This document shows positions 1-13,500 of a stretch of 64,000 bases of DNA, in pieces (position 1 is the first letter of the stretch; the number at the start of each line of letters is the position of its first letter). The position numbers were made by a program, and so were the translations under genes. The notes below the pieces were generated by a model. It was not told where the DNA came from and ran no database searches. It saw nothing but the letters and a program-made list of their open reading frames with translations. Origin of the DNA: Enchytraeus crypticus (taxonomy: Eukaryota; Annelida; Clitellata; Enchytraeida; Enchytraeidae); the NCBI GenBank assembly GCA_905160935.1, contig CAJHZI010000632.1, positions 351,501-415,500 of the forward strand, in the 5' to 3' direction.

Positions 1-110
1 TTGTCTAGCCATCGTCTTATTACGCTTCACTCTAATAAGCAAAATTTAACGCCCGGTATTTCACAAATGTATATAATGTATAACTGAACAACCACTGGCC
101 TGGAATAGTT

Positions 111-240
111 TGGTAAAGCCGATGTTAACGTTAGTTTCCTCAATCGAAAGCGATATCAGTGACGGGAGAGCCCAGGATTTGAACCCCGCACATACTGATC
201 CGCAGTCGAATGTCTTACCGACATTCCAGCCAGAGACGGA
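111..240 (-). mobile_element. tRNA-derived SINE, copy 1
   Basis: This is one of about ten copies in the window of a roughly 120-130-bp repeat. Read on the element's own strand, it has a tRNA-like A box (TGGCGAAGTCGG in better copies), about 40 bases later a B box (GGGTTCAAATCC type), then an unrelated tail ending in GTTAACATTAGC and a T/A-rich end. This copy is on the minus strand and its A-box end is damaged. The Pol III box layout and repetition support the SINE call; the parent tRNA is not identified. Confidence 0.7.
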
Positions 241-369
241 GTAGTTTGGAGCTCTAAATTATAATTCAGCATCTAAACGAAGCATTTTCTATCATGTCAC
301 ATCCACACAACTGCTGGCCTTCCTAAATATTAAACCAGCACGCATAGGTCATGATGACTAACACACTAC

Positions 370-880
370 TATCTACTGACTCCTGACTCCTGACTGAATG
401 AAGTCACTGACTCGTGACTGCATGAAATCACTGACTCCTGACTCCTGACTGCATGAAATCACTGACTCGTGACTGTATGAAATCACTGGCTCCTGACTCC
501 TGACACCTGACTGCATGTAATCACTGACTCCTGACTGAGTATTGCATGAATTTACTGACTCCTGACTCCTGACTGCATAAAATCACTGACTCCTGACTCC
601 TGACTGCATGAAATCACTGACTCCTGACTGCATGAAATCACTGATTCCTGACTGAGTATTGCATGATTTCACTGACTCCTGACTCCTGACTGAATGAATT
701 CACTGACTCCTGATTGCATGAAATCACTGACTCCTGATTTTATGAAATAATTGACTCCTGACTCAGCATTGCCTGACTCAGAATTGCATGAAATCAATCA
801 ATCAATAAGAACTTAACGTCCGCTTCCTCGCCATAAGGCAATATCACTGACCCCTGACGCAGTATTTCATGAAATCAGTG
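370..880. repeat. Degenerate minisatellite (CTGACTCCTGACTGCATGAAATCA)
   Basis: About twenty imperfect repeats are built from CTGACTCCTGA blocks followed by CTGCATGAAATCA, with unit length varying from about 23 to 46 bases. No open reading frame runs through it. It lies upstream of the tetraspanin gene. Confidence 0.8.
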
Positions 881-1007
881 CCTCGCTATTACTTCATTGA
901 GTCAGAGCTGCTATGAGATGCTTAGCTGCCGCCTACAATCCCAGTGGAGCTGCTGTAAGAAGCTTAGCTATCGCCTAGACTCCCGGTGCTGCTGCTTCAA
1001 CAACTGC

Positions 1008-1052
1008 CTATAAATAGATCAGCTGTTTGCTTCATTCCGTGCCCTATTCAGT
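1008..1052 (+). promoter_or_regulatory. Possible TATA-type core promoter
   Basis: CTATAAATAG at 1008-1017 is a near-ideal TATA box. It is followed at 1032-1037 by TCATTC and at 1047-1052 by TTCAGT, either of which resembles an animal initiator. The site lies about 0.95 kb upstream of the tetraspanin start codon on the same strand. The spacing to either initiator is not perfect, so this is a suggestion only. Confidence 0.3.
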
Positions 1053-1795
1053 CAATGGCATATCGAGTTTTAAATTAAGCTTACTAGAGATCTAGCTCTT
1101 CAATGACGTAATTAACACTTTGAGGAAATCACTTTAGCTGTCTATTTACCATGAAGACGTAGAAAACACTCAACACTCATGAAAACCTATGCTTAAAATG
1201 TAGAAGAATGGTCGAGTTGGTTGAATACAAGACCGACAAGTGAGCATTTAAAAGTTAAAAATCTATCAGGGTAGACTATGACAGAATACTTGAGTCACAG
1301 AAATCCGACGTTATGTAGCCTCGCAATGTTTAACAAGAGTTATTTCGAGGCTGCGCCTGTCTAGCGTTGTCACAGCTGCAGCAATGTCCCGTGAAAGCTT
1401 TAGACAATACAGCAGCTTAGCGGCCCGTCTAAATACAACATCTCTCAAATACATGGACTTTGTATTTCTATAATCTGTCATCAGGGGCCTTTGAGATTAG
1501 ACCTACAGATAGCTGCACGTGTTAAACACAACCTGCCTACAAGTCAGTACAAGGAACACAAGAGAAAACCAAGATACAGGTCATATTTAGTTTCGATAGC
1601 TGAGGTCAACAGAAGCTTGAGTTAACCAGTTGTCACTGAGTTGGAAGAAGCTTTTTCGACAACTGCATGTGTTTCTTTAGAGGCGGCAGATGTAGAAGTT
1701 GCAGTGCGGAAGGACCTCTGTGCACTAGAATGCAATGGATTGCACCAGACTGCACTAGATTGAACTAGTTTGCACTAGATAGGTCGCTCACATTA

Positions 1796-1927
1796 CGGAT
1801 CATTATTATCATTATTATTATTATTATTAACAACGAAAACATATATAACAGTGTCATGGCCGAACTCGGTCTTTGAGACTACTTTACGGAAGAGTTCAAT
1901 AGTAATCATGAGCTAAATAAAATTGCT
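1796..1927 (+). repeat. Dispersed repeat with (ATT)n, copy 1
   Basis: An (ATT)n tract is followed by AACAACGAAAAC, then a conserved block around GTCATGGCCGAACTCGGTCTT and AAGAGTTCAATAGTAATCATG. The same block recurs at 4245-4366 with few differences, so this is a short dispersed element, probably a non-autonomous transposon or SINE fragment. Confidence 0.6.
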
Positions 1928-1986
1928 AGCAATCTGCTAATCATCGCACTAAATGTACAGCATTAGCTAGGAGCAGCTCTAGATTC

Positions 1987-2471
1987 ATGGGTGATAACGA
2001 GAAGGGCACTGAGGGGCTCACAGGGGCCCGGTGCGACCCTGAGGGAGCGGGGGAGACCCACAGGCTTGGGGACTACCCCCAGGTCGATCAGGAGCCCGAG
2101 GCAGAGAGAAGAGCATCGCGTCGATCAATCGACATCAGTCCGAGCTTTAAGCGACGCCTAGATATGTTGAGTAGACAGTGGAGCCGACAGCTGAGCCGTC
2201 AAGCGTCTGAGCTTGATGTTACATTCATCTGCACGAAGATGATACTGCCCTGCTGTCAGTTCTTGTTCATGGTAAGTAATTAAGAAATTATTTATTATTA
2301 TAATTATTATTATTATTTATATTTATTTTTTATTTTATACCTGGGTTTGATAAAAACGATTCAAGCAATACGTGCTGAATCGCCGCCCGGCTACTCGAGG
2401 TCATCAATCGGCTTAAAAGAATTGTTGAAGCAGACTGCATGAAATCTTTGCAAAGTCATGCAAAGCCTTTG

Positions 2472-2505
<34 letters not shown>

Positions 2506-4039
2506 GGTAAGTCAGTGAGAGACTATTCAGTATGACATTGTGTAACTTTACGATGAGCTAACTTATTATCAACCTAAATAAATCATCTTCTTCCAATAGT
2601 TAAATGAATTGGCAGGCTCAAGGCACAAGCTTATAGTCGTGGTCTGTGAACAAGTATTGAAGTATTGAGTATAGAAAAAAACTGGTAAAACTAAGGTTAA
2701 CGTCAATTTCCTCACTCGAAAGCGAAGTCAGGCCCAGGATTTGAACCTCGCACATCCGCGGTCGAGTACCTTAACGACTTCGCCAGTGGATACTCAGCCT
2801 CTGAATACGTAGTTAAGCTATTATAATTTACTGATTTATGAAAAAAGTTAAATCTATGGTAATCTATGTATAATATCTCACAAGGTCATAAACCACAATA
2901 CCACTGACAATACAGTAAAGTATTTTATCAAAAGAACGCAACATTTTAGAGAAGACGCTTTATATGCACCGGTTACACTTTTAAACTCTGTTTTGTTAAA
3001 ACTCAGGAATACCATATAGCAATATCGACAACGACTGAGAATGTATCGGTGTCGTCAATACATATTGTACATTTATTTGTATTATTAGATAGTGGGTTGG
3101 TTGATCGTGGGTTTATTTGTATGATCAGATAGGGGGTTGGTTGTTAATGGGTTTGGGTCTATGGCTCTACGTCTACAAGCACACAGCGGTCCAGGGTTCG
3201 ATGCTGAGAGAGAACCCCGCACAGCTATGGCTCTTATACGATACTGTACCTCTCGTTCTCATAGGCCTGGGCTCTGCCATCTGCCTCATAGGCTTCCTGG
3301 GGTGCTGTGGGTCTTACTCTGAGAGCATCTGCTTCCTAGGATTCGTTAGTCAATCAATCAATCAATCAGTCATCCAGGCTGAATTATGAAGTAGATGGTT
3401 TTAATGACACATGTTTTCACATAACATTTCCTTCCAGTGCCATACAACTCAGCGTAATCTCTAGGTCGCATGTGTAAACATCTGTAAACAATTATAAACA
3501 TGACCTTTAAACATGTGTAAACAACTATAAACACATTTAAACACATATAAACACATGTCTAGTGCACTGCTACACGAGACATCCTCTTTTCTCACTCGGT
3601 TACCTCAAGGTTATAATTTAGCTTTAAAAATGCTATATATACACGTTGTGAATGGCTTAACAGATTCTTAGTGTAGAGTCTTAGCAAAGAGGTTTAATAA
3701 AGAGGCTTAGAAAAGAGGCTTAACAAAGAGGCTTAGAAAAGAAGCTCAACAAAGAGTTCTTTGTTAATCCTTTTTGCTAAAAATGTTTCTTCAGGGACGT
3801 CTCTGACATTAGTTGCCTTGGCGAGGAACCGGACGTTAAATTCGTATTGATTGGTCTACAACAATTTTGTTAATGAGTCTCCGATTGTTACTACTTTAAC
3901 ATAAGCCTATAATTGATTGATTTATGGATTGATTGATTGACGACTTTTTGTGTGCTGTAGTACGCGACCTTTGTGCTCCTGTACTTGCTCGGTCAAATGA
4001 TCGGTACTCTGCTCATCCTCATCTTCTACCGAACGGTAA

Positions 4040-4075
<36 letters not shown>

Positions 4076-4197
4076 CGCTCTCACTGTCTCTCTCTACACT
4101 CTCTCTTTCTCTCTCTTCTCTCTCTCTCTCTCTCTCTCTCTTTCGTCTCTCGCTCCTTCTATCTTTCCTCTCTCACTAGTATACTATTATATAGGCC

Positions 4198-4252
<55 letters not shown>

Positions 4253-4538
4253 TATTATTATTATTAACAACGAAAACTTATATAGCAGTGTCATGACCGA
4301 ACTCGGTCTTCGAGACTACTTTACAGGAAGAGTTCAATTGTAATCATGTGTTAAATAACAATTATATTTAAATTAATAACTAAACTAGTAAAAATTTCTA
4401 CATATGAGCGGAACTTTACGCTATCCAGCAACACTCCTTTCAGACTTCATAATACAAAATACTTATAATAAACATACAGTCGTGTATTGCACTTATATAT
4501 ATATATATATATACATGTATATATATACATGTATATGT

Positions 4539-4593
<55 letters not shown>

Positions 4594-7500
4594 GTAATAT
4601 ATAAAATATTTCTAATGAACAAGCAGTCAGAACAACTAATACAATTAGATTTATTGAAATACACAGTATGTCATACCACATATACCTAATATATAATATA
4701 ATACGCCATATACTCGTTTTTTTAAATTTGTATTTAAAGCAAAGATACAGTTTGTCTTAATGCGGTTTGATTGACTTAAAAGCATGTAATGAGGATTTAA
4801 AAATATTTAGTAGCTTTAATCAATTTTTTAGAAAGGTTTGAATTAGGTCAGTTTGGAGAGTTTTCAAGTTTGTGATTATTTATATTTAAGTTTTGGGTGG
4901 TTCAATGGAATAGTTTAAATGAATTATGTAACGGATTTACTACTTTATTACAGGATACATGGAGTTAATTAATTGATTGATTGATCGATCGATTAATTGA
5001 TAGATAGATTGATTGATTGATTTCAGATAGAGAGCAGTGTAGTACTGAGTCTACAGCATCAGTTGCTGTATGTGTACAACACGACAGCTAAATACAGCAA
5101 CGACACTGAGAGCTTGACTTACAGAACCACCAGGGCCTGGGATCGACTGCAGCTTCAGGTTCATAAACTTTTTTATTGGTATAACAAATTAGCAATGGTT
5201 CACAAACAGTACTTGTCACTTGGACCGATATAGTCTAGCATTGCAAATAGCTTTATCAGCTGTCTTTAATATTGTATAGTATTGGTTGTATCAACTCTCT
5301 CCAGAACGTCCCCATTGGTAACCCTTTGAGTCCAGCTAATCCTCTCCATTCTTCTCTAAATCCACATTTCCAATGCCTCCAGTTTCCTAATATCTTCCTT
5401 CCTTAATTAAGGTCCATGCTTCACATCCATACGATAGGGTATTGTATAGTATTGTCTATGTATTGTATAGCATTATAATATATTATAGTATTGTATAGTA
5501 TTATATATGTATTGTATAGTATTATATAGTATTGCCTATGTATTGTATAGTAATGTCTATGTATTGTATAGTATTGCCTATTGTATTGTATAATACTGTG
5601 CATGTATTATATGGTATTGTCTATGTATTGTCTATGTATTGTATAGTATTGTCTATATAGTATATAGTATTGTCTATGTATTGTATAGTATTGTCTATGT
5701 AGTGCATAGTGTTCTCTATGTATCGTATAGCATTGTCTATGTATTGTATAGTATTTTATAGTGTTGTATAGTATCGTGTATTGTATAGTATCATATAGTA
5801 TTGTATAGTATTGTCCTTGTATTGTATAGTATTGTCGGTGTATTGTATAGTATTGTGCAGTATTGTCTATGTGTATTGTATGTATTGGCACTATATGCTA
5901 TAGACGCAGTGTTGTGGAGCACTCGGCCCTACAGACTACTACAACGGGCTCTGGTATAACAAAACCTCTCAACAACAGGGCTACTTCGTTCCTCTGTCCT
6001 GCTGCGTACCTCTCTCCATCCTACCGCCTTACTCTCTCCATCCCTCCAATCAACCACGCCCCCTTGGGGTGCTTGACACACCACCTCCCAGCCCCCAGCA
6101 CCCAGGGGTGTTGGAAAGGAGCCAATCTCACCAGCCTAGACATAAGAACCTCAGCATCGATCAGCCCGGCTGGACTGACTCCCTGACCAGTGAGCCGCCT
6201 GGTGGTCCAGATATCCGTCACAATATCAATCCTGCTGTAGAGGTACTGCCAGTGGTGGAGCTAGAGGAAATGGAAATAGATAATGACTTAGAGGATGATT
6301 TAGCCGGTAGATTAGGTGATGAAGCTGGTGGTAATTTAGGTGATGATTTAGGTGGTGAAATAAATGATGACTTGGAAACTGGTGATGTAGCAGAAGATGA
6401 AGGCAGCAGTGGTAGTGATCTGGAGAGAGGATCAGAAGGAAGGAAGGAAGAGAGTATCATACAGCTGGATTACAAAGTGAGCTCATGGGACGCTAGAGAT
6501 CACGTGACAGAGAAATCTCTTCCGTTGGGAGAAGATCTGAATCAGAAGGAGACGATAAAGAGAAGTTTGAGATCTTCTTTAGAAGAATCAGGACTGATGT
6601 CCGGGAGGTTCCAGAAGGGAACCCGGAACCCCAGCGCTGCTGATGACTGGCTTCTGAAAGAGAATTCTTTAACTTCACTAAGGGAAGCCCCCAGTGCTGC
6701 AGCCAACGCAGGAGAGACTGTTAGGAGGAGGCATAGAAGAGCTGATGTCAGGGCTTCCGTTGAGCTTAGAGAGGAAGACTTTGATGTCCAGAAGTGTCAG
6801 CTGACAGTGTTTGCTGACCCAGCAGATCCTGTGAGCAGCCTCTATGTGAGACACAGGGTAAGTGATGTGGTTGGGGTGATTGGGGTGAGAGTATTGAGTA
6901 GGATGAGAGGGGTGAGTAGGATGAGTGGGCGATTGGGGTGATTGGGGTGAATTCAGGCAAAGCCGAAATCTTAAATTTATTTTCATAGCATAAAGAAATT
7001 TTAGTCGTAAATTTCCCTTAATTTTACTATTATATATTCGTTTATTATATGAAATCTGACATACCGCGACATTTCTGACATTTGTAAGTATATCTTATAT
7101 ACAGTAGTTTAAAGGAATAGTATAGTTTAGTATAGTTTAGTATATTTAGTATAGTTTAGTTTAGTTTAGTACAGTTTAGAATAGTTTAGGTTATTTTCTA
7201 ATAGTTTAGTATAGTTTAGCATAATATAGTTTAGTTTAGTATAGTTTAGTACAGTTTATTATAGTTTAGTATAGTTTATTATAGTTTAGTATAGTTTATT
7301 ATAGTTTAGTATAGTTTATTATAGTTTAGTATAGTTTAGTATAGTTTAGTATAGTTTAGTATAGTTTATTATAGTTTAGTATAGTGTAGTATAGTGTAGT
7401 ATAGTGTAGTATAGTTTAGTATAGTGTAGTATAGTGTAGTATAGTTTAGTATAGCTTATTATAGTTTATTATAGTTTAGTATAGTGTAATATAGTTTAGT

Positions 7501-10500
7501 ATAGTGTAGTATAGTTTAGTATAGTTTATTATAGTTCATTATAGTTTATTATAGTTTATTATAGTTTATTATAGTTTATTATAGTCTATTATAGTTTAGT
7601 ATATAGTATAGTTTAGTATAGTTTAGTATATAGTAGTGTAGTATAGTTTAGTATAGTTTAGTATAGTTTAGTATAGTTTAGTATAGTGTAGTATAGTGTA
7701 GTATAGTTTAGTATAGTTTAGTATAGTTTAGTATAGTTCAGTATAGTGTAGTATAGTGTAGTATAGTTTAGTATAGTTTAGTATAGTTTAGTATAGTTTA
7801 TTATAGTTTAGTATAGTGTAGTATAGTGTAGTATAATGTAGTATAGTTTAGTATAGTGTAGTATAGTGTAGTATAGTTTAGTATAGTTTATTATAGTTTA
7901 TTATAGTTCATTATAGTTTAGTATAGTGTAGTATAGTTTAGTATAGTTTATTATAGTTTATTATAGTTTATTATAGTTTATTATAGTTTAGTATAGTTTA
8001 TTATAGTTTATTATAGTTTAGTATAGTTTAGTATAGTTTATTATAGTTTATTATAGTTTAGTATAGTTTATTATAGTTTAGTATAGTGTAGTATAGTGTA
8101 GTATAGTGTAGTATAGTTTAGTAGCTTATTATAGTTTATTATAGTTAGTATAGTGTATAGTTTAGTATAGTGTAGTATAGTTTAGTAGTTTATTATATTA
8201 TAGTTTATTATAGTTTATTATAGTTTTTATAGTTTATTATAGTCTATTATAGTTTAGTATAGTGTAGTATAGTTTAGTATAGTTTAGTAGTGTAGTATAG
8301 TGTAGTATAGTTTTATTTAGTATAGTAGTTCAGTATAGTGTATAGTAGTATAGTTAGTATAGTATAGTTTAGTATAGTTTAATATAGTAGTTTAGTATAG
8401 TGTAGTATATAGTATTATAGTATAGTGTTATATTATAGTTTATTATAGTTTATTATAGTTTAGTATAGTTTATTATAGTTTATTATAGTTTAGTATAGTT
8501 TAGTATAGTTTATTATAGTTTATTATAGTTTAGTATAGTTTAGTAGTTAATTAAGAGTTCCCTTTGAGTACCAATGCCAAAGGGGGGTACAATTGAACCA
8601 CCTTATTATACATATTAATACATATCTGTTTTACTTAATCTCAAAGTAACTTCTGTATTGCCTTTAATCGCAATAGCAATTTTCTCTATCTGGCTTTTAG
8701 TCAAGGTAAACTTTGTTTGATAATAAGTCATTTATTTAGATAAAAATTTAATATCTGATATATTGTTTACTACCATCTGATTCTATCGACCAAATTCTAT
8801 CATGATATACAACTGCATAAGCTGTAGTATTTGCGGGAGCATTTACACTAAACTTAAAAGTTACTCTGATATCTACAACAGTATTTTTAAGTCTCTCAGA
8901 CTGTTTCGATACATCAAATACGTATAACCTAAACAACTTCTTAAAAGCTTGATACGATATACAATCATTCTCTTCTTCATCTTCAGAATAACTTTTCTTA
9001 AATTCTTTAAACGAATTATAAAATTGAGCATACTGATTACTGTCATAATTAGTTATATAATCATTGCTAGGATATCTTTCACTATTCAATTCAACATAAG
9101 CATTAATTACTTGCACATTAGCATTGAATATAGCATAATTAGTTTCTGCTTGATTAGCTGCTGGAGATTGAAAGCCTACAGCGATATACCTCGGTTTTTC
9201 GATACCTGAAGCTATACATAATCTCCAAGCAAATTCAGTAGCTTGGGGAACAATAGTGTTCTCAGATTTCTTGTTCATAAAACAAAGCGATTCTTTTTTC
9301 TTAATGTAATCATTTAAAATTCCTCTTTCTTCTAAACTTACTGTAACTACTGGAATATGCCATTGTATCTTAGTTAAGTTTACCTTACCAGCATTAGCAA
9401 CTCCACCATTTCGTATTATTGCCTGAGTATCAGTTTGTCTAGGAAAAACAATTGAATGCTTACATCCCCATAAATAATCTTTCTATATTGTTCACAGAAA
9501 TTAAATATAAATTCTAAAGGAATTTTGAATGCAAATGATCCAGATGTATAATTTCTTCTTTCTTCAAATCCCTTATTTTGATTGATCATTCCATCTGTTA
9601 ATCTCGTAACAGTTGTTTGTAAAGCTGTTAATATATTAGCAGCAGTATTTCCTGGAATATCTCCTGCTACTAAATTCACAATTTCACTCAAAGTTTGAGG
9701 TGTTCCATTACCAGAATCTAAGCTCCAACATTGATCCATTCCATTGAAACTATTACTTTTAGTTAATAATGCATCTATTGTTGTAGTATGACCTGGATAT
9801 TGAAATCTCTCAACTTCATGATCTCCTATATGATATCTTGCTTCGCTAAATAGATACATCATAGCATTATTTTGTAATGCTACTAAACTATTTGCAGCAT
9901 AAGGTTGATTAGTAGTAGAATCTTGTAATTGTCCTTCAATGTAAAGAAAACTCTTACAAGGTAATGACCAGATATCTTCACTTAAAATTTGAATTCTAAT
10001 TTCTTGTCCATTTGCATTAAGTGCAGTTCCTTGAGATGGATCATAAACTCTATATTGAAACTTTTCTACAGATTCATCATAATTAAAAGATTTTTCAAGC
10101 TCCAAATAAGACTCCTTTACTTTCTCCATTTATTAATGAAAAAACTAAACGTAAGCAAATCCAGTTCCAATTTTAAATTGATTAATTCTATCAACAATAT
10201 TTTGTAACTCAGGTTTTCTTTTATTCCTTATCTCTTGAACAATTGCTTTTGTTGAATCAGCAAACTTTACGGTATTTGCTATTGCTTCTGTAGAAGAGTT
10301 AATACCAATGTCTTTAGGTAAAGATAAAACTTTTAAAATATCTACAAAACCTTTACCACTTACATATTCTCTATTTCTACAATGACAATAACCCTTTCCA
10401 CATATTACTTTTCTACTTTCCTCTTTAGCTTGAGACCCATTTATTAATCATTAATTTAAAATTATATATATATTTTTTCGCTTAATTTTGTACATCCTGA

Positions 10501-13500
10501 GTAATAACCTTATTTTACGCTTCTAATATGAAATCTACAAGTAATATTCACTCCTCTAAAATCTATAGGTCTTCCATCTTGATCTGTTATCCAAATACTA
10601 AATTCACTCAATGTTTTTCTATTCAATGGTAAATAAACAAGATTAACTGGAGATTCTACAATTCTAAAACCTGGCTGCACCTTAGGTCCAAATGAATATA
10701 GAACTGGAGATGATATTCCATTAACAAACGATTCAGTTTTACAATCGCAATTAACAAATATACTGTTGAACTCGATAATGTTAACAATATATTGTGATTC
10801 ATTACGTCCTTTTGATAAAATTATATCATCAAAACCTAATATACTTCTTAGTGAGTTCGGTATTGTGAAATCAACTTTATAGTGTGAATTTGTTATATCA
10901 ATAATTGATTTCATAGTTGAAGTATTGGGAGATAAAGTTATGTAATAAGCATTACTAACAGAATCCCAATCTCCATTTAGTTTCATCAACCTTTGAATCT
11001 CATCATTTATTGCTTCAATTTGATATGGTAATTAGTATATCTTTACCAGCTGTTAAAAGTTATCTTAAAACATCTATCATAATAATAATAAAATAATAAA
11101 AATAATAATATTATAATAAATAAATTAATAATAATAATAATAATAATAATCAATGTCACTGGACAGCTATTGGTGATTAGTATATCTTTTAAACAACATC
11201 ATACTCGTCCTTAAAAATCTATCAACACCACAGTAACCATCACAGTATTTACAATTACAGTATCTACATAGCTCAGAGCATCTTCCAACACAGTCACCAC
11301 CACAGTGTACACATACTTCTGTATTGCTCTTGTAGCATCTACCACCACAGTGTACACATACTTCTTCTTCTGTATCGGATCCACCCCTACAGTGTACACA
11401 TACTTCTTCTTTATCGTACTCCATTGAAAAAAATGTGTATGTATTTTTTAATTTAACACATATGGAGTACGTAAAAGGTATAAGAGATACAGTTTTCCTA
11501 AGTCTATTAAAGTCTATTCCATCAAGCAGTATATGTTCGATTATTTTTAAATCATCATCTCTAAAAATATTAGACCTCATCCGTAATAATTCACCACACA
11601 ACTTATTGATCAATAAGTAAGTATCATAAGTAAGTGTCATAAGTAAGTAAGAATCAATAAGTAAGTATCATAAGTCTATTAAAGTCTATTCCATCAAGCA
11701 GTATATGTTCGATTATTTTTAAATCATCATCTCTAAAAATATTGGACCTCATCCGTAATAATTCACCGCACAACTTATTGATCAATAAGTAAGTATCATA
11801 AGTAATGTTACTATGTTTAATTCCTCTGCAGAGTGTAGCTTCCAAACATTTAAAAACTGGTGATTTTAGAAATGATGATTTTTCAGAAGGTTCCATACCC
11901 TCTAATTTTTCTAAAGTTGTATCTAGCACCTTTCTCAAAGCCATATCTTGTAGTCGATTCATTGTTCCTTTCATTTATTAGAGGATTCTATATATGAAAG
12001 AAAATTTTTCAAATGTAGTTTTGTTTTAATATGATCTGAGTAATTGTATAGTGTCATGGTTTTATCACATATTTCACAGTAATACTTTTTTGCAGCATAT
12101 TTTTTATAAGCTTTTAACTTTGCTTGTTTTCTCTCTTCCTCTGTATCATACTTTTTAACTCTTTTAGTCAAATCACCTGTTAGAGTAGATCCACTCATTT
12201 ATTTAGTAATTAATTGTTTGAAAGAATTTTTTCTTTTATGTAAAGTTTTCCCTAACAAAAGATAGTTTTCAATATTTTGTAGAAGGACCTGGAGATCAAT
12301 GTCATTGGATAGCTGTTGGTAATTAAATTATTAGAGGTCTAATATGTATACCATCTTGGAATAAAACCCCCTTTGTATAAATAGGGGTAAGTCCAATTTT
12401 ACTCTGTACATAGGTCTTAATACATTTTTTCGTAAATCTAAATTCTCTGTTGACAGCGCTCATCTGCTTCCGACTTTGTAAACAACTTAAGTATGTTTTC
12501 TTGTTTAATATCTCTATATTTTTATTATTACTTTGCTGTACTCCTTTAGCACTACACTTATCCTCTTCAGCTTTACCCTTATCGCCTTTAACTCCAAATA
12601 CATAGTAGGATTTACTACATAATGCAATCATTCCGTCTCCTTCACATTCTATTTTAAATAATCCTGGCTCTCTTTTATCATGTATTTTGTGTTCGACAGT
12701 ATCTGTTCTAGGAAACCAATTAACTTTATCTCGTTCAAATGCATCTCTTAATTCCGGTTTTATTAAATTTTCAAACTTATCTGTTAGTGCCATGTATGCA
12801 CTATCTGTATCCATTTCCATATACTGAAAATCTGATCTATCTAAATATTTATCGATGCAATCATAATAAAATTTTAGCATCCTCAGCTTTGAATAATCAT
12901 AGACTGTACAGCCTATTTGGATGGGTATATTCTGTTTTATTGTTTTCTTTTTCTGAATCACTTCATATACTCCATTATATTCTGTTGCATCATAAAATGT
13001 AGGTTTACATTTTAATTTATTGAATTTCTTTTCGTCTCAGAACTGAGTCTTTTTATGCTTATTCTTATTCATTATCGTCCTACCAATGGAACTATTGCCT
13101 GAAATCTTTGCAGAATCTGCTATAATAGCATATTTTGTATCCACATCCCCCTTTCTTCTTTCATCACTTACCCAATCCGCGAATCCTTTAAATATCTTTC
13201 TAGGTATTGCTGGAATTACTCCATATAATTTAGTTACTCTACAACCGTGTTCTATTAGCCATTTTAACGTATCAGATGAGAGTAAGATTTGAGTTGCTTG
13301 TAAAGTTCCTATCAATTTCTTCGACTTTGTGAATTTTCTTTTTATGTTCATGACTAGATTCTTTGTGAATTCACCACAGACTGATTCGTCATATTCCATA
13401 TTCTTAAAAATAGGACACATCTCACTAAAATATTCGTATTTGTCTTCGGTAACATTAATGTCTACTTCTAAGAAACCGTAGAATATATCTTTAAAATATT

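Larger units (their letters stand above)
1..1986. other. Left-edge non-coding repeat-rich DNA
   Basis: No coding exon is supported here. The stretch holds a SINE copy (about 111-240), a degenerate minisatellite (about 370-880), a possible core promoter near 1008 and a dispersed repeat near 1796-1927. The rest looks like unique non-coding sequence upstream of the tetraspanin gene. Confidence 0.6.

Noticed and set aside
3933..4343. 136-aa and 68-aa plus-strand frames
   Set aside because: They join a real tetraspanin exon (3961-4035) to (CT)n and (AT)n intron sequence; only the exon part is coding.
5421..5891. Tyr/Ile-rich minus-strand frames
   Set aside because: Products of the TATTGTATAG repeat.
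6218..6986. Minus-strand frames opposite tetraspanin exon 5
   Set aside because: Shadows of the plus-strand exon, which has matching splice sites and family motifs.
11167..11640. Cys-rich protein as an integrase zinc domain (HHCC)
   Set aside because: The CVHC knuckles do not follow the HHCC pattern and no DDE core is present.
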